A DNA stretch of 64,000 nucleotides from Buddleja alternifolia (lineage: Eukaryota > Streptophyta > Magnoliopsida > Lamiales > Scrophulariaceae). Within the stretch, counting starts at the first letter, position 1; every line of letters starts with the position of its first letter. The stretch covers positions 2,542,001 to 2,606,000 of the forward strand of contig CM033404.1 in NCBI GenBank assembly GCA_019426215.1, given 5' to 3'. Below, one piece after another: positions 47,040 through 57,165 of this stretch. The notes beneath the pieces are model-generated. The model did no database searches. It was given only the letters and a program-made list of their open reading frames with translations, and was not told the DNA's origin. The translations under genes were made by a program, and so were the position numbers.

Positions 47040-47270
47040 ATATGTAAGGCAAATTCTTGAGAGACAACCTCTCGAGATCCAGTATGTAAGGAAGACTGTC
47101 GAGAAATAGCTTTTCGAGATAAGGCATGTAAGGCATATTCTCAAACAACCACCTCTCGAGGTGAGACATGTATGGCAGGTTCTCGAAAAGAGGGTACTCA
47201 TGAGGAGGATTCTCGATACAAAGAACGTAAGACAGACTACCAAAACGAAAAAAATGTAACAAACTCTCGA
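47040..47270 (+). repeat. Degenerate 42-bp (14-codon) tandem repeat between protease and RT
   Basis: About four or five units, each with a CTCGAG or TTCGAGA core and an ATGTAAGGMA core 42 bp apart. On the opposite strand the periodicity is clear as NLPYMSHLERWLFE / NMPYMPYLEKLFLD / SLPYILDLERLSLK. Which strand, if either, is coding is unknown. Confidence 0.6.
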
Positions 47271-47438
47271 GCTGAAAATACCAAACAAGGGATCCTAGAA
47301 CCAGATGAAAATATCAGAAAAAATGTTCAAGATCAGTTAGAAGAAGTTAATCTAGGAACAATCGAAAACCCTCGAATAACATATGTAAGTTCGAAGATGG
47401 ACCAGATAGAGAAGAAAGAGTTAATCGAAATGTTACAT

Positions 47439-48765
47439 TAATTTAAAGACTGCTTCGCTTGGGCACATCATGAAATACCCGGAATTGACACAAATATAGC
47501 TCGACACGAGTTACCCATTAAACTAGGCTTTAAACCTGTGATACAAGCACTGAGGCGCCTATCCCAAATCTAATGGGAGCCATCAAAGAAGAAATAGAGA
47601 AATTGGTAGAAGCCAAGTTCATTAGACCAACTCGACATGTTGAATGGTTGGCAAATATAGTACCGGTAATTAAGAAGAATGGTAAAGTACGAATATGCAT
47701 CGACTTTAGAGATTTGAATAAGGCTACACCGAAAGACGAATACCCAATGCCAATGGCAGATGTACTGATTGATGCAGCTGCTGGGCATAAGGTGATGTCC
47801 TTTATGGATGGGTATTCTGGATACTATCAGTTGAAAATAGCCAAAGCAGATCGGCATAAAATAGCTTTTAGATGTCCAGGTTCCATAGGAACCTTTGAAT
47901 GGAGAGTCATGCCTTTCGGTTTGAAAAACGCCGGGGCAACATATCAGAGGACCATGAATTATATTTTTCACGATCTAATCGAAAAGTCCGTGGAAATATA
48001 CATCGATGATGTAGTAGTTAAAGTTCAAAATCATGAATAGCACATGCAATCTTTGATAAAGGCTTTCCAACGAATGAGGCTTTTTAATCTAAAAATGAAT
48101 CCTTTGAAATGTGCTTTCGGCGTGGAAGCTGGAAATTTTTTAGGATTCTTGATCCATAATTGAGGCATTGAGGTGGACCGAAATAAAGCCAAAGCTATTA
48201 TAGAAGCTAAGCCTCCGGGTAATAAAAAAGAACTACAACGTTTCTTAGGGCAAGTGAATTTCCTACAAAGATTCATGGCCAACCTAGCCGGGAAAACGAA
48301 AGCTTTCTCCCCTTTATTATGAATAAAAGACGAGGATGAATTTGTATGGGGTGATGAACAAAAAGGAGCATTTGACGCTATAAAGAAATATTTAATTCAG
48401 CCTCCGGTGTTAATTCCTCCTCGAAAAGGAAAAAAGCTAAGATTATATATATCGGCAGCAGAAGTATCAATAGGCTGCCTATTAGCGCAGGAAAATGACA
48501 GGGGCTACGAACAAGCTGTGTTCTACTTGAGTAGACTTCTAAATGATGCAGAAAAAAAGTATACCTAGATGATGCAGAAAAAATGGTGCCTCAGCCTATA
48601 TTTTGCCTCTATAAAATTAAGGCATTATTTCGCTACATATTCTATCGAAGTAGTATCCCCGACTGACGTCATCAAATTTATGATCAATCCACCTTTGGTT
48701 AAAGGTCGATTGAGTAAATAGAGTCTTAGCTTACTCCAATTTGACTTGATCTATGTGCCACAAAA
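47439..48765 (+). pseudogene. Reverse transcriptase - RNase H
   Basis: The frame at 47442-47570 (DCFAWAHHEIPGI...) is joined to the main pol frame by a one-base shift near 47560. The main frame then runs unbroken by indels from 47573 to 50683. RT marks: VRICIDFRDLNKATPKDEYP, FMDGYSGYYQLKIA, MPFGLKNAGATYQ, the catalytic YIDD (about 47998) and LKCAFGV. The RNase H connection (FVWGDEQKGAFDAIKKYL; LYISAAEVSIGCLLAQ) follows. Stops: TAG 48038, TGA 48161, TGA 48320, TAG 48566 and TAG 48719. The product copies the element RNA into cDNA. Confidence 0.88.
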
Positions 48766-49240
48766 AGCAGTAAAAGGTCAGGCCTTGGCTGATTTTTTAG
48801 CCGATCACCCATCTATCGATAAGGGAACTATGGGACATTTTGAAATTGATGTCATTAGCACCGCTCCTTGGATCCTCTATTTCGATGGATCAAGCACTCG
48901 AGATAGCGCAGGGATCGGGATATATATCATATCCCCATCTAAATTAATCACCAAAATGTATGCGAAAATCGAAAGTGACTGCACTAACAATAGGGCAGAA
49001 TACGAAGCCCTTATGTTGGGTTTAGAGGTGCTACGAGATATGAAAGCAAAGAATATAAAGATCAAAAAGGATTCCTAGTTGATAGTAAATCAAGTGAAGG
49101 AAATATTTAAATATGTGAGTGTTGTAGCAATATCCTCTTTTGCTCGAATAAACGAGTTGTTCAAACATTTCGAAACAATCGAAGTTTCATACATACCACG
49201 AGAAAATAATCAAATATCTAATGATTTAGCTCAACTAGCA
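48766..49240 (+). pseudogene. Second (archaeal-type) RNase H domain
   Basis: WILYFDGSSTRDSAGIGIY, NNRAEYEALMLGLEVLRDM and the KKDS motif give the D, E and D residues of a type I RNase H with the NNRAEY pattern typical of the extra aRNH of Tat elements. In-frame TAG at 49076-49078 stands where Gln normally follows the third Asp (DSQ). Confidence 0.82.
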
Positions 49241-50683
49241 TCTGGATATAAAATTGATTCAGACATGTTCGAGTCAATTATCCAACTCAAACCAAGAATA
49301 ATACTACCTTTCGAACAAAGGGTAACTCGAATTCACAAAATCGATATTCGTAAAGAAGAACGAGATTGGCGCTTAGAAATCATCAAATACCTCCAAAGCC
49401 CAGCTAGAGGAGGCTTCTCGAATAAGTTAAAACTGATGGCCCATCACTATTTTTACGATGGACAAGAATTATATAGAAAGGATCCTCAAGGGGTTTTGTT
49501 GAAATGCCTCGATCTAGAGGATGCACTAATTATAATGGCAGAAACCCATAAAGGGGCGTGCGGAGCCCATCAGTCAGGACAGAAAATGAGATGGATGATA
49601 CAAAGATATGGATTCTACTGGCCAACTATCTTACGAGATTGTATAAGCTATGCTAAGGGATGTAAGCAGTGTCAGAAACATAGAAAAATATTGAGGCAGC
49701 CGACTGTCAGTTTAAACTCCATAGTAAAACCCTGGCCATTTCGAGGTTAGGCCATGGACATAATCGGAGAAATTAAGCCAGCTTTATCTAAGAAACATAG
49801 GTATATCTTGGTGGCCACTGATTATTTTACCAAATGGATAGAGGCTAAAGCTTTCAAAAATATAAGTTCAAAACAAGTGGTCGAATTCATTAAGGAGTAT
49901 ATCATCACAAGATTTGGTATCCCAGAAACCATAACCTTCGATCAGGCTAGAGTATTTAATAGCACAGAAGTGCTCGAATTTCTAGAACAATTCGGAATAA
50001 AGTTGATAAATTCGACACCTTACTACGCCTAGGCAAATGGCCAAGCTAAATCATCGAACAAGCTAATTAAAAGTTGTATCTCAAAAATGATAAGCCAAAG
50101 CCCAAGAAATTGGCACGAATTGTTAATCGATGCGATTTGGGCACTAAGGATAATCAAGATAGACATTCTAGGAATATCCCTTTTCCAATTAGTATATGGC
50201 CACGAGGCTGTAATTCCTTTGGAAATCAATATTAAGTTTAGACGAATACTTGAACAAGCACAACTTTCAACCGAAGAATACGTGGAAAATATGAATATCG
50301 AAAAACTAGACTATGAAATATTGCAAGTTCAAGCGTTGCAACAAATAGAACTTCAAAAGAATAGAATCGAAAAAAGTTATAATAAAAAAGTAAAGGCGAG
50401 ATCCTACGAAGTAGGGGATTTAGTTCGAAAAATTATTCTACCTGAAGGTTCAAAAGATAATTTTTATGGGAAATGGTCATCTAAATGGGAAGGACCATTT
50501 TTAATTTTGAATAAATTATCTGGGAATGCTTTCGAACTCCAATGGATAAATGGGGACAAGTATGGTAAAGCATTAAATGCAAGATATCTAAAGAAATATA
50601 CACCAAGTATATGGAAAGAAAATGAAACCATTATATTCGAAAGGTTACCCGCAACGGGCCAAAACTTCTTACAATCAAAGTAG
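49241..50683 (+). pseudogene. Integrase
   Basis: The zinc-binding HHCC motif is visible (HKGACGAH then CISYAKGCKQC), followed by the core: MDIIG, with the first Asp at 49757, and ITFDQARVFNS with the second Asp. The third catalytic position reads NGQAKSSNK, Lys (AAA 50048-50050) where Glu is expected, so the enzyme would be dead. Stops TAG 49748 and TAG 50030 precede it; the normal end is TAG 50681-50683. The C-terminal part (YEVGDLVRKI ... KWEGPFLI ... LNARYLKKYTP) is the usual SH3-like region. It inserts the cDNA into the genome. Confidence 0.88.
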
Positions 50684-50713
50684 AAATATTAAAGCAACAT
50701 TGTTCGAAAATGT

Positions 50714-53700
50714 CTAGGGTTGGAGGAAAAACAAAGAACTAGATAAGATATCTAAAGCCGAATCAAAGGCATCTCTTTCGAGTACAGCAGGTTTGGCTAT
50801 TTCTTCGAGCTCGAACAATAACGCAGCAATCTGGTCGTTCAAAGCTGAGATGTTCTCTTCGACTTGGTCAGCTGACTGGATCAGGCGATCCAGTTCGAGT
50901 TGAAGATCGGCGATCTGGGCATCAAGAGCGGCAATTCGAGCCAAATAACTATCACGAGAACCCTCTAGGACGGTGATCTGGCCATGGAGTTGATTCATTT
51001 ATTGGAAATGGCTAGAAGACACTGCTTCAGTGAAAGGGTTGATACCCTGATCTGCAAGAGAGCGGAGACGAGCGAGGCTATTCTCGAAAACCTCACGGGC
51101 CGTTTGGAACATGGATAGTCAAGTACTAGCCATCCTCGAAGCTGCTTCATCAAGGAGAAAACGGAGCTCCACTAGCAGATGAGAATCATTAAGCTTATGT
51201 TTTATGTCCATAAGGGCTTCGTTTAGGGAAACTTGAGAGAACACGATCGACGCCGCCTCATCTAAGAAAGAAAATCCCGAAGTTAAAATGTCAAACTATA
51301 AAGGCTAATGAAATATTGTACAGTCGACGAGATAGATATATACCTTCAGCCGGGGCAGCAAGAGCCATGGTAGAGCTCGAAGGTCCAGGGTCCGTGACCA
51401 AGCTAGATGAGATAGCCAAAGGAGAAACGTCTTCAACTTCTTCTATTTGAACTGAAGAGGAAATATGAAAGAATCCAGCGCAGGTCGAACTTGGGATCCA
51501 AGAACAAGGTTCTTGCCGATGTTGTGAAGAATAGAAAAATCCACAACGATGGTGGATACTCCCGCTGTAGTGCCAATAGAGAATCGCACCGAGGATGGTA
51601 AGCCAGATATGCCTAAATTTTCAAGAGAAGAAGGTCCTGAAAAGAGTTGTTCATAAATATAAATATATGGGGTGTCGAAATCTTCCTAAAAATATAAAAC
51701 GTACATATGACACAAGACTTTACCTAACAAAGAAAGTCTCGAGAGGTCGGGAGCAGTGCTCGTAATAATCTCTGGACGGGTATCTACTTTCTCGAAAGCA
51801 GTACTCGGTAAACTCCCTTGAGTAAAAGGGAGAGTAAGAATATCAAAAGAAAGTATTGCAACAAAGACGCACCAGTGACTATATGGCACAAAGAAACCTC
51901 GAAATGATTAACCAATTAAGAAAACTAAATGATACCTTCGAAGGTGCCCAGAGTAAGGTCTTTTTCGATTGGAGCCTGGTGAATCCCAAGCTCAGGCAAA
52001 GCTTCCTCAGTAATGGGCGAAGCCGGTTAGGTCTCAAAATTCGACGAACCCTCTTCAAGGATGGTCGCAGTATTATCCTCGACATCTGTTTCGATAGCTG
52101 ATGTCTCAGTTTCGAAAATAGCGGCTCCACCCGAAAAACCTGCAAAAAAAAACACAAATATAAACAATTTTCAGAGCAAAGAAATAATCTTCGAATAAAG
52201 GGTTAAGAATAGTCGAGTAATTACTTGGTGCTCCGAGAGACCCTTGTGTGCAAAGGCGTTTCCTGGACCATGGTTGAAGAGCATATTGTGTTGCGTCATC
52301 CTCTTCATCTTCTCCTTCGCCAAATACTCAAAGGGGTTCTTCTCGAGGAACAGAAGTTGGAGGCTCCCCAATGGTGATTGCACTCCATTTACGAGTGGCA
52401 CGTGCAGGAATATCAGGCAACTTAGTTGCAGTGGACGAGTCTCGAAGAGCTCGAGACAGAGCAACATCTTCTTGAACTTGAGGATCATCTCGCTCGAATC
52501 TCCACCCCGAGGCCAGATCATAAAGGATGATGTAATCATTATCCTGTAGAAGGAAAAAGATAAATTTAAAAATACGAAAATATATTGACTAAAAATTACA
52601 TGAATATTCTATGTTACCTCGTTCGATAAGAGGCCCGACAATTGAGCCATATTCAATGTGCCAACATAAAGTCGTGTAAGATCAATAATCTACTTGCGAA
52701 TAATCTGTCTCGAATAACTACGTATCAAGACAGAATTCCAAAAGTTCATGAAGCATTGTTCCAGTCGGAGGATTTTGCAAAAAATAGGAATGAAACACGG
52801 AAGAACTTGACAAGAAGTTCGATTTCGAATAAGAGCTTCAGTCTTGGCTCTCTGTTGGTTTGCAATATAAAATTGCCTGGTTGACTAAGGGCGATTCAGT
52901 GTGCCCAGGAAGGGTGGAGAAAAGCATTGGGTTATGCCAAATTGGCGCGAGCAAAGCTGCAAAACAGGAAAAATAAGTGTATGTTGCTAAACTTGTATAA
53001 TTCAAAATAGGACGTGTTAAAAATGCCACGTATTCGAGAAAAAGTTATTGAAAATAGGATAGACTCTAAGTATGACAGGTTCAAAAATAAGAGGACTCGA
53101 AAAACTATGATTTCAAAATTTAGAGTACTCGAAATGCCATCCTTCTCGAAACTTGATGTACTCGAAAGAAAGACATCGAATATGGTCATGCTCGAAAATG
53201 TCATGTTCGAAAACCAGAAAATCCGAAAATACATCATGCTCAAAACCACCATGTTCAAAATAAGGAAACTCGAATCTCATCTTGTTCGAAATAAAAATTA
53301 TATACTTTACAAAAATACCCATGTGCTCGAAGTAAAGCGTGCTCAGGAACATATATGTTCGAAAGTGAGATATATTCAGAATGAAAACATTAATATACGA
53401 CTATTACCTGTGGGTTGTAAACCTCGACCCCCGGGACATGGTAGGCATAAAGTAAGTCCCGAGCAGACAGAATAGCCCTCCAATATGAATGATCATCGGT
53501 AGAGGAGTCGAGTGAATCAATTACTCGCATCCAGCTAGGCAAAGCGATGTGAGACCAATGAGTGTGCGCTTGGTCATGCCGGGTTTCAAAGAAGGGGCAC
53601 CAAGTAGAAACGTAACGCGGATTATAAACGGCAGCCAGAACCACTAGGTAGGAGATCTTCTCAAGGGGGATCAACAAATTCACACAAGCTTCTCCATAAC

Positions 53701-54831
53701 ATACCCCTTTCAAGACAGGCTCAAATCGAAGATTCATTTTCTTACGTTTCTGAGATTCATTTTGAATTGAACTCTCGAGGGCCCCAACATATCGAGTGTT
53801 TAACACTTCAGAATAATATAGGAATATCCAACAAATCAGCAACCAAAGGGGTCCAGCTAACTTGTTGGCATTCTAAGGATCCTGATGAAGATTAAACATC
53901 ATCCGGTAAAAGTGGGCCAGTACTAACAAGACCAATTCAATAGGCCCCATGGTAACAACAGCATTAACGGCCAAATTAATGAAATCATTGTTCACCACAC
54001 AACCGGCATCCATGAGCAAACGGCAAAAAATGAAATTCAAGAATAATACCTCCTTGAAAGGAGTAGGAGGATCATTGCAACTGGTAAAATGCTTGACTAA
54101 GGCAGTGTAAGCAATATTCACACCATTGTTTTTGCCATGATGCCTCAACCAAGTTTCTATGGACAACAACAGAACTCGAGCATTAGGAAGCGGCTCACTA
54201 GTAGGAAGGGTTGCACCAGTCGGAGAAAGGCCAGTAATTAGGGAAACATCTTCTAATGTGATCGTTTGAAAGGCCCGAGGTAATACAAAATAATTGTATG
54301 AAGGATGCCAGGAGTAGGCCAGATCATCTGTCGCAACCTGCTCGAAAGAGAGAACCTGATAACAGGCTAATCGAATAAGCCCTAAAAGTTGATTACCCTC
54401 CCACTTACTATGTAGATGATGCAATCTTTCGAACCAAGGATATGCGTCGATGACTCCAATCCAGTCATTGATTGGTTTGGTTTGGTTCGGTTCGTCCAAC
54501 CAAATTTAGTCTCCACTCTACACTGAAAGAGTGGAGCATCATTCTCCAGAGCGGGCCAAGTACCCAATAAGTTGGGGTTACCAGCATCAGAAGGATCGAA
54601 GGCTTCGGATCGAAATCGGGGCCCAAGGCCGATATGGTTGATGGATTGACCACGACGATCGAGAACCCATGGTGGAATAACATGGGTAGACCCGAGAGGA
54701 GATATCTTCGTATCACTATAATGGGCTTCAAAATCCTTGATAGTTTGATATAAATCTTAGGCATCTTCACAATCCAAGATATCCGACCGAGCCACTAAAC
54801 GAGAAAGGTCATGGGAGTTGGACATGGCCAT
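50714..54831 (-). pseudogene. Antisense seven-exon plant mobile domain (PMD) gene inside the retrotransposon
   Basis: Exons on the minus strand: 54831-53408, 52956-52618, 52543-52225, 52139-51936, 51816-51724, 51636-51344 and 51261-50714. All six introns (74-451 bp) have GT-AG ends, and exon phases agree at each join. Exon 1 encodes a PMD (MAIN/MAIL1-like) region: VIPPWVLDRRGQSINHIGLG, NDWIGVIDAYPWFERLHHLH, AFQTITLEDVSLITGLSPTG, YRAILSARD-like SYWRAILSARDLLYAYHVPG. Middle exons are acidic and Ser/Pro-rich; the last is coiled-coil (LHGQITVLEGSRDSYLARIA, LQLELDRLIQ). Lesions: TAA 54759, a frameshift near 54490 at an ACCAA-type run, TAG 53875, TAG 52887, TAG 52692, TGA 52330, TAA 52029, one indel in exon 6, TGA 51121 and TAA 51001. 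PMD proteins MAIN and MAIL1 act in transposon silencing and genome stability in Arabidopsis; a role against silencing here is inference. Confidence 0.85.
53010..53400. repeat. Degenerate TCGAA-rich repeat filling intron 1 of the antisense gene
   Basis: About 20 short units with the core TTCGAA or CTCGAAA followed by ATG/CAT words (for example CTCGAAAATGTCATGTTCGA) are spaced roughly 15-25 bp apart. Open frames on both strands across it come from this repetition, not from a protein family. Confidence 0.6.
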
Positions 54832-55030
54832 TATTGTACTCGAATACGAAGAAAAGAGGTTGTAAAATGAGAAGTGAAGAAGACGAAATCTTCGAAGGAT
54901 GCTGCGAGAGAAGGCAAAGTTTTCGAAAAGAATACTGAGAGCTCGAGGATTTGTTTTTCAAAAAGAAAAGGAGAGAAAAAATAAAGTTAACAGTGACGGC
55001 TAAGAGAAGGCAATGAGGTATTTATAGGTT
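54832..55030 (-). promoter_or_regulatory. Promoter and leader of the antisense PMD gene
   Basis: On the minus strand CCTATAAATACC (55028-55017) is a textbook plant TATA box, about 185 nt before the ATG at 54831. This would put transcription start near 54990. It is outside the LTR, so the gene has its own promoter. Confidence 0.65.
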
Positions 55031-55331
55031 TTTAGGCGTCCAATCATGAAATGACACTTTTTTACGCAGTAGGGAAGGTGAGAAGCTTCAGGCGTTTTTA
55101 CCCGCCAAAAATACGAAGAGTCTTTCACAAAAAGACGTTGTTGTAGAAAATTTGAATGACTAATCACGAAAAGACGACGCGATTGATAATCCTTAGGAAA
55201 GATGAAAAGGTATCCGTTAACCTTTATGATAACAAAAAACACGATCTTCCACACCCGACAGAATATGAAACGATGGTTAACCAGGAGACGTGTATCTTAA
55301 TATACATGAACTCGAAACGGTCACGTATATT
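55031..55331. other. Spacer between antisense promoter and purine tract
   Basis: No ORF of note. It contains AAAGACG words in tandem-like arrangement (55130-55175) and presumably upstream control sequence of the antisense gene. Confidence 0.4.
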
Positions 55332-55342
55332 AGGGGGGCATT
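55332..55342 (+). promoter_or_regulatory. Polypurine tract
   Basis: AGGGGGGCATT lies directly before the TG of the 3' LTR, the position where plus-strand DNA synthesis is primed. Confidence 0.7.
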
Positions 55343-56223
55343 TGTTTACACTAAAAATGAAAATGGGTTTTATGGATTAAAAAACCCAAATGGCCTGACA
55401 CTGATTAATGGGCTCCGAGATAAACAATTAAGCTCATTATAACAATAACAATGCACAAAGTGATGGAATGGGCCCAATGAGAGTCTAAATTTGGCAGAAT
55501 AACAAGGCGGGCTCAAAGGTGTTAATTCCAAGGCAGGTTCAAAGAGTCGGGAATCCCGTAAAAAAAAACAACTCGCCAAGACAAAAGAATTTTGAAAAAA
55601 AAAAGTTAGAAACAGTTCCCGATGGTTGAGAACGTGGGATCACGAAGCGGAGATAAAAACAAAAGAGGAAAGAGAAAGAAAAAAAAAGGAACAGAATCAT
55701 CAACAACTTATTTACTCTTTTCTTAGGAGTAGGAGTAATTAGGAGTAGTCTATAGCGTAGATTAGCAGTAGTCGTAAGTAGTAATAGTTTATCAAGAATC
55801 GCTGGATCCGACCTTTAGGGTTTGTACTGACATTCGATCAGTTGTAATCTTCCCGAATTGAAGGTTTTCATGGAGGTATAAATTATCTTTTTTCAGATTT
55901 CAGCATTTGATAGGTGATTTGTATTTTGACTTAAGTTTTCCATTCATCACTATCGTATTCAAAGAAAAGATTCTCACGTAGCTATAAGATTATCTTTTGT
56001 CAGATTTAAGTATCTGAGAGATAATTTTTATCTGGACTTGAATCTTATCTTTCATCTTATTATTGCATTCGAAGACAGTAATCAACTTCTAATTTAAGAC
56101 TTGAACCACCGAAATAGCGTGTCGAACGCAGGGGTTGAAAGATAATCTCAAGATATAGATTATCGCGGGCCTCGGAACGCGCAATTGGATCCACCCTAGT
56201 CTAGTTTGTTTTTAAACGAAACA
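55343..56223 (+). repeat. 3' LTR
   Basis: 881 bp. It is longer than the 5' LTR mainly through short insertions (GAGTAATTAGGAGTAG near 55732 and TGACATTCG near 55829). Among the substitutions, many are C or G in the 5' LTR against T or A here. Confidence 0.92.
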
Positions 56224-56228
56224 CTCCC

Positions 56229-56424
56229 TGTTTTGCTCAACAGAAACATTTAAGTTGAAAAAATAGAGATCCTGAATTTAAAACTATTATATACTATTGT
56301 TTGAATTTAAGTCCTACACGAATGTTATCTAACTCATATCTATAATAATATAGTTGATCGTTCAACTTCATGTATCCTTGTATGTACTATATTGGTCGCA
56401 TTAATTCTTTTTGACTATCTAATA
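56229..56424. other. Spacer after the retrotransposon
   Basis: Nothing recognised between the target duplication and the next foldback element. Confidence 0.4.
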
Positions 56425-56434
56425 GTCAAAACAA

Positions 56435-57165
56435 GGAAAAATTGCAATATTCATACATTATGTTGGCGTGTACATTTTTTTAATATTTTAAGTTGGCCAA
56501 CTGGCAATTTGGATACATTAACTTGAAAAAATCGGCAATTTTGGTACAAATTGGCCGGAAAATTTGGGGATTTTGACTTAAATTGAAAATTTTGATTGAT
56601 TTTGACTTAATTTGAGATTTTTTATTTTAAATATAAACTAAAAAAAATTATTATTTTATAAAAAAAAAAAACCACCCCACCCCACCCCACCCCACCCCTT
56701 GCATCACCGTATGTGTGTGTGTATATATATACTAAAAAGAAAAATACTTATATATATATATATGTGTGTGTGTGTGTATATATATGCGTGTGTATATATA
56801 TGTGTGTGTGTGACTGTGTGTGTTTGTGTGCGTGCGTGAGGGTGGCGTGGGGAAGACGACACTGTTCCCCACCCTCACTTTTCAATTTTTCTTTTTTTTA
56901 TTTAATTTATAAAATAATATATTAAATAAGTAATTTATTTTAGAAATTGAGTTTATTAAAAAAATAACTCCAAATCAGTCAAAATTCCCAATTTCAATCA
57001 AAATCCCCAAGTTTTTCAGCCAAATTCAAATTTTAAATTTTCCGGCCAATTTGTACCAAAATTGTTGATTTTTTCAAGTTAATGTAGCCAAATTGCCAGT
57101 AGGCCAACTTAAATTATTAAAAAAAGGTCCACGCCAACATAGTGTATGAATGTTGCAATTTTTCC
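56435..57165. mobile_element. Mutator-like foldback MITE with 10-bp target duplication
   Basis: The termini GGAAAAATTGCAATATTCAT and (reversed) GGAAAAATTGCAACATTCAT begin arms of about 230 bp. GTCAAAACAA is found on both sides (56425-56434 and 57166-57175). The centre holds CACCC tandem repeats (about 56672-56698) and GT/AT microsatellites (56710-56835). No real ORF. Confidence 0.85.
56672..56835. repeat. (CACCC)n and (GT)n/(AT)n simple repeats
   Basis: About five ACCCC units, then alternating GT and AT tracts, within the loop of the foldback MITE. Confidence 0.85.

Larger units (their letters stand above)
42036..56223 (+). mobile_element. Ty3/gypsy LTR retrotransposon, Tat/Ogre type, 14.2 kb, with antisense PMD gene
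   Basis: Complete termini: the LTRs start TG and end CA, and the target duplication CTCCC lies at 42031-42035 and 56224-56228. Order on the plus strand: 5' LTR, primer site for tRNA-Arg, gag, protease, RT-RNase H, second (archaeal-type) RNase H, integrase. An opposite-strand multi-exon gene then occupies 50.7-54.8 kb before a G-rich purine tract and the 3' LTR. The tRNA-Arg primer site, dual RNase H and extra 3' ORF are marks of the Tat lineage. The LTRs differ by roughly 5 percent by eye, so the insertion is old enough to have collected many nonsense changes. It lies upstream of PLT copy 2. Confidence 0.93.

Noticed and set aside
47040..47270. CRISPR-like array
   Set aside because: Units are degenerate, lack unique spacers, and this is plant DNA inside a retrotransposon.
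53014..53475. Plus-strand 153-codon frame and overlapping minus-strand frames in the TCGAA repeat region
   Set aside because: Frames are open on both strands because of the short repeat, have no family motif, and the region is bounded by splice sites of the antisense gene.
56713..56925. 70-codon Cys/Val/Tyr-rich frame
   Set aside because: It is the translation of a GT/AT microsatellite inside a foldback MITE.
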